A stretch of DNA of 64,000 bases. Source: Natronococcus sp. A-GB7. GTDB taxonomy: Archaea > Halobacteriota > Halobacteria > Halobacteriales > Natrialbaceae. Positions 58,677 through 64,000 of the stretch are shown here, one piece after another. The notes under the pieces are model-generated. The model searched no databases, was not told the DNA's origin, and saw only the letters and a program-made list of their open reading frames with translations. Both the position numbers and the translations under genes were made by a program. The DNA is taken from assembly GCF_029688865.1 (NCBI RefSeq), contig NZ_JARUKV010000011.1, positions 62,001-126,000 of the forward strand, in the 5' to 3' direction. Every line of letters begins with the position of its first letter. Position 1 is the first letter of the stretch.

Positions 58677-59372
58677 ATGAACGGCGTCCACGATATGGGT
58701 GGGATGCACGGATTCGGTCGCGTTCCCGTCGGGGACGACGCCCGGTTTCATGCGGAGTGGGAACGGATCGTCTTTGAGTTGGTTCGAACGGTGCGTCCGC
58801 AAGGCGTGTACAACATCGACGAGAGCCGATACGGGATCGAACGAATGCCCCCGGCGGAGTACCTCTCGGCGTCGTACTTCGAGCGGTGGCTGGCCAGTCT
58901 CGAGCGCAATCTCGTCGAAAAAGACGTGCTCACTGCGGCGGAGATCGAGGCCGCTTACGAACGTGCTCGCGACCTCGATGAGCCGAGCGACCTCGTCCCC
59001 GAACGCGAGGACCCCGAACTCGCCGCCCGGGTCCGGGAGGCGTTCGCGCGATCCGCGTCGTTCGACAGACCGGGTGGGGAACCGTCGTTCGCCGAAGGAG
59101 ACCGCGTCCGGGTCCGGAACGCTCATCCGGAGGGGCACACGCGCTGTCCGCGGTACGTTCGGCGCACGTCCGGCGTGGTGCGGGAGGTCCACGGCCGACA
59201 CGTCTTCCCCGACGCGAGGGTCCAGGGAGAGGACTGCGCCGAACCGCTGTACACCGTCGCGTTCGAGGCGACCGAGCTGTGGGGCCCCGACGCCGAGAAC
59301 CCCGACGACACGGTCCACGTCGACCTCTGGGAACCGTACCTGCGATCCGCCGGGGGTGACGTCGATGAGTGA
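58677..59372 (+). CDS. nthB: Nitrile hydratase subunit beta
   Basis: A 231-residue subunit beginning MNGVHDMGGMHGFGRVPVGD, the signature N-terminus of the beta chain. The C-terminal barrel has GDRVRVRNAHPEGHTRCPRY and SGVVREVHGRHVFPDARVQG. With the alpha chain it hydrates nitriles to amides. The beta-before-alpha gene order is typical of cobalt-type enzymes. Its stop overlaps the alpha gene start by 8 bases. The ATG at 58677 is the expected start; the frame extends upstream without similarity. Confidence 0.95.
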   Translation: MNGVHDMGGMHGFGRVPVGDDARFHAEWERIVFELVRTVRPQGVYNIDESRYGIERMPPAEYLSASYFERWLASLERNLVEKDVLTAAEIEAAYERARDLDEPSDLVPEREDPELAARVREAFARSASFDRPGGEPSFAEGDRVRVRNAHPEGHTRCPRYVRRTSGVVREVHGRHVFPDARVQGEDCAEPLYTVAFEATELWGPDAENPDDTVHVDLWEPYLRSAGGDVDE

Positions 59373-60375
59373 CGGTCACGACCACGACGACGAAACGGCC
59401 ACGGACCCGCGGCCTCGCGTCCGGGCGATCCAGTCGCTGCTCGTCGAGAAGGGGATCGTCTCGACGGACGCGGTCGACGAGGCCATCTCCGCGTACGAGC
59501 GGGACGTCGGCCCACAGAACGGTGCCCGCGTCGTCGCCCGGGCCTGGACCGACCCCGAGTTCGAGCGTCGATTACTCGCCGACACGGAGGCCGCACTCGC
59601 CTCGTTCGATTTCGACGTCGGGATGCAACACATCGAGGTGAAAAAGAACACCGACGACGTACACAACGCGGTCGTCTGCACGCTCTGTTCCTGTTACCCG
59701 TGGTCGTTGCTCGGTCTGCCGCCGACGTGGTACAAGACGCCGTCGTACCGATCGCGGATGGTCCGGGAGCCGCGGTCCGTCCTCGCCGAGTTCGGTCTCG
59801 AGCTCGACGAGGACGTCACCGTCGACGTCTGGGACTCGAGTTCGGAGATCCGGTACATGGTGCTCCCGCAACGTCCCGACGGGACGGCGGGGTACGACGA
59901 GGCCGAGCTCGCCGACCTCGTCACTCGAGACGCGATGATCGGCGTCGAGCGACTCGATGCGTCCTCGTCGGCGTCCGCCGAAACGGTGACCGACGGCGGC
60001 AGCGACGAGAGCGACGCGCCGTTCGCGGAGCTGCTCGGCCTCGAGACGGAGCCGACGTTCGTCGCTCCGTGGCAGGCACGCGCGTTCGGAGTGACGGTCG
60101 CGCTGTACGAGAACGGGTCGGGGTTCGACTGGTCGGCGTTCCAGGAGCGATTGATCGATGAGGTCGAGGCGACGGCCGCCGATGCCGACGGCGTCGACTG
60201 CGGGGACGCCGACGCGACCGAACGGACGTACTACGAGCAGTGGCAAGCAGCACTGGAGCGGCTGCTCGTCACCCAGACTGACCTCGACGCGGAAACGGTC
60301 GACGCGCGAGCGGCCGAGTTCGCGTCCGGCGAGCGAACCGCCGAGGAGTTCGTCGGCGGTAGCCGCGTGCACTGA
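59365..60375 (+). CDS. nthA: Nitrile hydratase alpha subunit fused to activator domain
   Basis: A 336-residue protein. Residues 1-195 are the alpha subunit, with VVCTLCSCYPW (metal ligands Cys105, Cys108, Cys110). The CTLCSC form is the cobalt type (iron enzymes have CSLCSC). An acidic linker (about 197-222) leads to residues 225-336, which resemble the P14K/NHase accessory family: FVAPWQARAFGVTVALYENG, WSAFQERLIDEVE, YYEQWQAALERLLV. In bacteria that activator is a separate protein. Fusing it in cis is unusual. Confidence 0.85.
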   Translation: MSDGHDHDDETATDPRPRVRAIQSLLVEKGIVSTDAVDEAISAYERDVGPQNGARVVARAWTDPEFERRLLADTEAALASFDFDVGMQHIEVKKNTDDVHNAVVCTLCSCYPWSLLGLPPTWYKTPSYRSRMVREPRSVLAEFGLELDEDVTVDVWDSSSEIRYMVLPQRPDGTAGYDEAELADLVTRDAMIGVERLDASSSASAETVTDGGSDESDAPFAELLGLETEPTFVAPWQARAFGVTVALYENGSGFDWSAFQERLIDEVEATAADADGVDCGDADATERTYYEQWQAALERLLVTQTDLDAETVDARAAEFASGERTAEEFVGGSRVH

Positions 60376-60517
60376 GCGGAAGCGAACCGATCGGCCCCTG
60401 CTCGCGGCAAAAAGTCTCTCCGGTCTGTAAAACGAAGAAAGCGATCGTCTCGCTTCGGTCACAGATCGGAGACCACTCGATCGTCAGTCGAGCGCACTCG
60501 AGCCAGCCGACGGGGCG

Positions 60518-61624
60518 TCACTCGATCGGGAACCGAAGGAGCGCACCGACGCCATCGAAGGCTTCCTGGAGCTGCTCGGCGCGATCGAGTCCCGTCGGGA
60601 CGACGACAGTGCTAGCTCCCTCTTCTTCGGCCCGGGCCTCGAGGGTCTGGACCTCCTCCGCGGAGAGTGACTCGGCGAGCAACAGTGTCTCGACGGCGCC
60701 GTACTCGAGCGCTTCCTCGACGTCTTCGATCCCGCCCGCCGCATGTTCGTCCTCCTCGTCGAGCGCGTCGAAGAATCGGTCGAGCGCCTCGCGCGCGTCG
60801 GTCGCCTCGAGCGCGCCCGCCGCCTCGGCCGCGTCCACGAGCTGACGAAGTCCCGTCTCGGCGGCGTACTCCACGTTGAACGGGCCGAGAACCTCGTCTG
60901 CGAGGGCCTCGGGCAGGTGATCGCCGTCGTGGAACCGTTCGGCGGTGACTTCGCTCCCGCCGAGCAACAGCCCTTCGACGTCGTGACTGGCAGGCTCTTC
61001 TCCTTCCGGAGGAGAGTCGAGGAAAACTCGTTCGACGGCGTCGCCGACCGAGTCGAAGAACTCCGTTCGGCGCTCTTCGCTCCGCCCCTGGAACCGATCC
61101 TCGTCGCGACCCGTGGCGTCTTGCTTGCTCGGAACGTCGCTTTCGATCGATTCGACCTGTTCGATCGTCTCTCCGTCGTAGCGACCGAGCGTCGCGCTCT
61201 CGCGAGCGACGATCAACAGCCCGTGAGTCGCCGTGCCGCTCGCGCTGGGCTCCAGGGGCGTCGTATCGAACTCGTTGGCATAGCCGTAGGTTCGATCGCC
61301 GACCGGAGCCGGCGGGTCGTCGAAGACGACCTCGACGAGGTCGTCGCCGATAGTGCCGACGTAGACTGCGAGACCGTTCTCGGGCGTTTCGTCGTACTCG
61401 TGGAGGATCCGCCGTGTCTCGGCTAGTGCCTGTTTGAGTGGCTTTCGGACCTCTTCGCGGTCGTTCAGGTACTCCGCCTCGGCGTGGTCCTCTTCGACTC
61501 GTTGGCGCATTTCATCGATCGATTCCGCCGGCGGAACCGAAACCGAAACGAGCTGCTCACCGTCAGCATCCGCGTTCGAGATCGTTTGGAATCGCTCAGA
61601 AAACGTGGTATCGTCGGACATCAA
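60518..61624 (-). CDS. Vms1/Ankzf1-family peptidyl-tRNA hydrolase (eRF1-like)
   Basis: A 368-residue protein of the archaeal baeRF/Vms1 branch of eRF1-related proteins. Family domain markers are YVGTIGDDLVEVVFDDPPAP, LLIVARESATLGRYDG, and the hydrolase loop TGRDEDRFQGRSEERRTEFF, in which the Gln corresponds to the catalytic GxxQ-like motif. It ends with VVPTGLDRAEQLQEAFDGVGALLRF. It likely releases stalled nascent chains from ribosomes; the halophile role is untested. The start can be 61624 or 61621. Confidence 0.85.
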   Translation of the reverse strand: MMSDDTTFSERFQTISNADADGEQLVSVSVPPAESIDEMRQRVEEDHAEAEYLNDREEVRKPLKQALAETRRILHEYDETPENGLAVYVGTIGDDLVEVVFDDPPAPVGDRTYGYANEFDTTPLEPSASGTATHGLLIVARESATLGRYDGETIEQVESIESDVPSKQDATGRDEDRFQGRSEERRTEFFDSVGDAVERVFLDSPPEGEEPASHDVEGLLLGGSEVTAERFHDGDHLPEALADEVLGPFNVEYAAETGLRQLVDAAEAAGALEATDAREALDRFFDALDEEDEHAAGGIEDVEEALEYGAVETLLLAESLSAEEVQTLEARAEEEGASTVVVPTGLDRAEQLQEAFDGVGALLRFPIE

Positions 61625-61810
61625 GGGACCACATCGTAGCCGTGGCCGGAGTAAGTATCTTGGCCATGAACGGACTCAGGAGGCCACTAACCCGCGATAT
61701 CGGCAGCAACAGCCAGTCTCGCTCGGATCGGTTGATGGACGGCTCAGTTTTCGCTCGAGCCGACAGCTGTAGTAACACCTATTCGAGTGAGAAGCACGCG
61801 AAACCCAGGC

Positions 61811-62206
61811 GCCGCCTCCCGGATTGTGAACTACGCCTGAGAACCTGCTCGCGTTACTCGCAGGACCTCAGTCTAGTTCAAATCTGCTCGGATAGATTTC
61901 TCTCGCTCACGGATTGTTCGCGAGAGAAATGCCGCCTCCCGGATTTGAACTTCCGAAAGACTTCGCTGCGCTCGTCTTTCGACTTCCTGCTCGCCGTGCT
62001 CGCGGGAACGGGGACTGCTCGATCTTCAGTCGAGTGCGGTAGCTTCTCGAGTGAGAATCGCGTAAAATCGGGATGCCGCCTCCCGGATTTGAACCGGAGG
62101 AAGACTTTCCTGCTCGCCTCGCTCCGCTCGACTGTGCGGGCTGTGACTTCCAGGATTCAGAATCCGTTCGGCGCCAGTTTCCCCACCCGCTCGCTACGCT
62201 CGCGGG
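61811..62206 (-). repeat. tRNA-tail repeat array downstream of tRNA-Phe
   Basis: On the minus strand tRNA-Phe is followed by a CCCGC/GCGGG hairpin (62186-62206), then three shortened copies of its 3' end. They read GCCGCCTCCCGGATTTGAAC on the plus strand: 62074-62097 (24 bases identical to the gene), 61930-61950 and 61811-61825. Each copy adjoins a hairpin, for example GAAAGAC/GTCTTTC at 61955-61980. Copy spacing is 119-144 bases. No integrase is nearby. Confidence 0.75.
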
Positions 62207-62215
62207 TTTGAAACA

Positions 62216-62289
62216 TGCCGCCTCCCGGATTTGAACCGGGGACAGCTCGATCTTCAGTCGAGTGCTCTCCCAGTCTGAGCTAAGGCGGC
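62216..62289 (-). tRNA. tRNA-Phe (GAA)
   Basis: On the minus strand the acceptor stem GCCGCCT pairs with AGGCGGC. The anticodon stem CTCGA/TCGAG surrounds CTGAAGA (anticodon GAA). The T-arm is CCGGTTCAAATCCGG and the discriminator is A. It is 74 nt. Confidence 0.97.
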
Positions 62290-62499
62290 TTACCCCTATC
62301 TCCGCCCATGATATAAAAAAGGATTTCGAATCGTTTCGAGCGAGTCGGTCGACGATTTCGTCTACCTGATTCGACTCGAGAGAAAAGAACGAACAGTAAT
62401 GGAGAGAATAATACCGAGTATACCATCCGTTTACCACTGTGTATTGGTTTTTCGGATATTCAAGACACCCTTTTCCGCTCCGGCGGGTAACTGTGTGTT

Positions 62500-62946
62500 A
62501 TGGAAGCGCTTGGCTCGGATCGGGACGCCCAAGAACTGTCAGCAGACACGATTCTCGAGTTGCTGGCAAACCGTCGGCGACGGTACCTCCTGTACGCGCT
62601 CCGGGGTCGAGAGGGACCGATCGAGCTCTCGAAGGTCGCCGAGCAGGTCGCCGGCTGGGAACACGACGTTCCGCCCGACGAGGTCGCGAAAAACGAGTAC
62701 AAGAGCGTGTACGTCTCCTCGGTACAGTGCCACGTGCCGAAGCTCGCAGACGCGGGCGTCGTCGACCACGACGAGGAGAACCACACCGTCGTCCTCTCGG
62801 ACAACTTCGAACAGCTCGAGCCATACCTCCGGGTCGTCGTCAAGGACGAACCCGAGGATTCGACGCTCTACGCGGCGCTCGACGCCGACACCGGCGAGGG
62901 AATCCTTGGCCAGATCCGGGAGAACGTCGCCCGGCTCAAGCACTGA
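62500..62946 (+). CDS. DUF7344 winged-helix protein
   Basis: A 148-residue haloarchaeal regulator. The helix-turn-helix is TILELLANRRRRYLLYALRG, with a beta wing and recognition helix (ELSKVAEQVAGWEHDVP, SVYVSSVQCHVPKLADAGVVD). It matches the DUF7344 type, common in haloarchaea and usually chromosomal regulators. The target is unknown. The ATG at 62500 follows an A+T-rich upstream (62398-62470). Confidence 0.85.
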   Translation: MEALGSDRDAQELSADTILELLANRRRRYLLYALRGREGPIELSKVAEQVAGWEHDVPPDEVAKNEYKSVYVSSVQCHVPKLADAGVVDHDEENHTVVLSDNFEQLEPYLRVVVKDEPEDSTLYAALDADTGEGILGQIRENVARLKH

Positions 62947-63444
62947 CTTCCCGATCCTATGTCCGCGCTACTCCGGCTAATCCTTGGCTACGAGCGCCGG
63001 AGATCTCGTTCCGATCCCGCAGTCTGACTGTTTTCCTCGTTTCGGATCCGGAGTCCCCCACTCGTGTTTCGAGAATAGGGGAGTCGGTTTCGACGCTCTC
63101 TCGGCAGCCAGCGGCGTTCGAGTCGCCGGCTCGAGGCGAGTCGGGATCCGATGTGGACGACCGCCTACTGCGGAAACGAGTCCACCGGGGCGGCTCCTCG
63201 AGCCACAGGACGTGGACTCGAGCACGTTCAGCTACGTCGTTGTCTGCTTCGCTCGGTGTCGTCTCCGTCGAACCGCCACTGGCGGTGGACTTCTACCGCT
63301 CGCGCACTCGTTAGTGGAAAAACGTGAACTCGAGCAGGTTCGAACTACGCCAAGACGTGCTCGCTTCGCTGCGCGCGTCTTGTCTAATTCGAACCGCCCT
63401 CACGTCACGGTCCTGCTGCTCGCGGAGTTGATCGCAGCAGGAAG
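62947..63444. repeat. Non-coding region with tRNA-tail repeats downstream of tRNA-Val
   Basis: No credible gene. On the minus strand tRNA-Val is followed by a TCCTGCTG/CAGCAGGA hairpin (63411-63442). A T-arm-like block with ATTCGAAC comes next (63383-63404), then a CAAGACG/CGTCTTG hairpin (63351-63382) and a degenerate T-arm/acceptor copy (63325-63350, GAACTCGAGCAGGTTCGAAC). The part from 62947 to 63320 shows nothing recognisable. Confidence 0.6.
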
Positions 63445-63518
63445 TGGGCTCGGGCGGGTTCGAACCACCGACCTCGGCCTTGTAAAGGCCGCGTCATAAC
63501 CAGCTAGACCACGAGCCC
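63445..63518 (-). tRNA. tRNA-Val (TAC)
   Basis: On the minus strand the acceptor stem GGGCTCG pairs with CGAGCCC. The anticodon loop TTTACAA has anticodon TAC. The T-arm is GGTGGTTCGAACCCGCC and the discriminator is A. It is 74 nt. Confidence 0.96.
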
Positions 63519-63579
63519 GCACCCGAACTCAGTGGCCCCGTCCGAATAACCTTTACTTTCTCGAGTCGGAGCAGAGGGC

Positions 63580-64000
63580 ATGGCTCTCGAGCGGGTTTGG
63601 AAGGGGCTGCTCGTCGTCGCGGCGCTCGGCGTCGTCGCGCTGACGCTCGTCCAGCTCGGCGTGGTGGGAGCCCCCTGGAGCGACGACCGAACCGAGGTTC
63701 GGGTCCTCGGTTCGGACGGCGAGCCGAAGGCGACGATCGACGCCGAGATCGCGGACACGCCGGGCGAGCGCTACACCGGCCTGAGCGATCACGACTCGCT
63801 CGAGGACGGCGAGGGGATGCTGTTCGTCCACGGGAGCGAGGACGAACGAACCTACGTAATGCGGAATATGGACTTCGGCATCGATATCGTCTTCGTCGGC
63901 ACCGATCGCGAGATCACGACGATCCACAACGCCCCCGAGCCCGGCCCCGACGAGGATGGCGCGGACCAGGAGTACACCGGCGATGCACGGTGGGTCCTCG
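63580..64000 (+). CDS. DUF192 family protein (partial)
   Basis: The first 140 residues are seen; the gene runs off the right edge. An N-terminal transmembrane helix (about 8-30) is followed by a DUF192 domain: AEIADTPGERYTGLSDHDSL, GMLFVHGSEDERTYVMRNM and FGIDIVFVGTDREITTIHNA. DUF192 proteins are small, probably membrane-anchored, and of unknown function. The ATG at 63580 begins MALERVWKGLL. Confidence 0.85.
   Translation, partial: MALERVWKGLLVVAALGVVALTLVQLGVVGAPWSDDRTEVRVLGSDGEPKATIDAEIADTPGERYTGLSDHDSLEDGEGMLFVHGSEDERTYVMRNMDFGIDIVFVGTDREITTIHNAPEPGPDEDGADQEYTGDARWVL

Noticed and set aside
61811-62289. A CRISPR-like array of repeats near 62 kb
   Set aside because: The repeats match the 3' end of the adjacent tRNA-Phe, have unequal lengths (15-24 bases identical) and spacing of 119-144 bases, and no cas genes are present.

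Overview
This window looks like the chromosome of a haloarchaeon. The coding sequence is GC-rich and the proteins are strongly acidic. There are haloarchaea-specific proteins (RdfA, RNA polymerase epsilon, RPA3/RPAP3, a Bat-type HTH_10 regulator, CPxCG zinc microproteins), archaeal GTP cyclohydrolase MptA, TATA boxes placed for leaderless transcripts, and a halocyanin/ba3-type terminal oxidase. The flavour is Natrialbales-like (Natrinema/Haloterrigena/Natronococcus relatives), but I cannot name a species. No rRNA, CRISPR array, integrase or intact transposase was seen.

Layout. 1-6.2 kb: end of an FAD/Fe-S oxidase, two divergent acyl-CoA dehydrogenases, and the SMC-like Sph3/rod-determining factor RdfA pair. 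6.6-12.7 kb: a Tat-exported DUF3006-like protein, a DUF502 membrane protein, MsrA, and a locus of polysaccharide deacetylase, ATP-grasp ligase and asparagine-synthase-like enzyme. 13.5-17.9 kb: tRNA-Ile, FxsA, a DUF255 thioredoxin-domain protein, a TrmB regulator and MptA. 17.9-19.8 kb: five copies of an unexplained promoter-like element around a nucleotidyltransferase gene, plus an orphan IS605/omega-RNA-like hairpin. 19.8-28 kb: housekeeping genes (RNA polymerase epsilon, DsbA-like, NAD kinase, NAD synthetase, enoyl-CoA hydratase) and tRNA-Gly and two tRNA-Thr.

28-38 kb is accessory: four methyltransferases or fragments, an organomercurial-lyase homologue, a Bat-type regulator divergent from a small-membrane-protein/ABC-transporter operon, a decayed regulator/partner gene pair carrying an in-frame amber stop, and a FilR1-type regulator. 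38-47.5 kb: UspA, an amidase, PRC-barrel and CDGSH proteins, then a copper P-type ATPase divergent from a four-gene ba3 oxidase operon that it probably supplies with copper. 47.5-54.5 kb: SDR, sulfite-oxidase family enzyme, RPA3-RPAP3, an esterase/VOC dioxygenase pair, an RHH regulator and a DUF5814 protein. 54.7-64 kb: tRNA-His, Phe and Val, cupins, an aldo/keto reductase, a start-less bactofilin-like beta-helix gene, a nitrile hydratase operon whose alpha subunit is fused to its activator domain, a Vms1-type peptidyl-tRNA hydrolase, a DUF7344 regulator and the start of a DUF192 protein.

The most unusual signals are: (1) the five TTTAAGT elements with a conserved core between TATA and start and a small hairpin after it; (2) arrays downstream of tRNA-Ile, -His, -Phe and -Val that alternate degenerate copies of the tRNA 3' end with hairpins; (3) the orphan omega-RNA-like hairpin; (4) the fused nitrile hydratase alpha-activator protein; and (5) the amide-ligase/deacetylase locus. 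All family names come from recognition of motifs and remembered sequence, not from searches.
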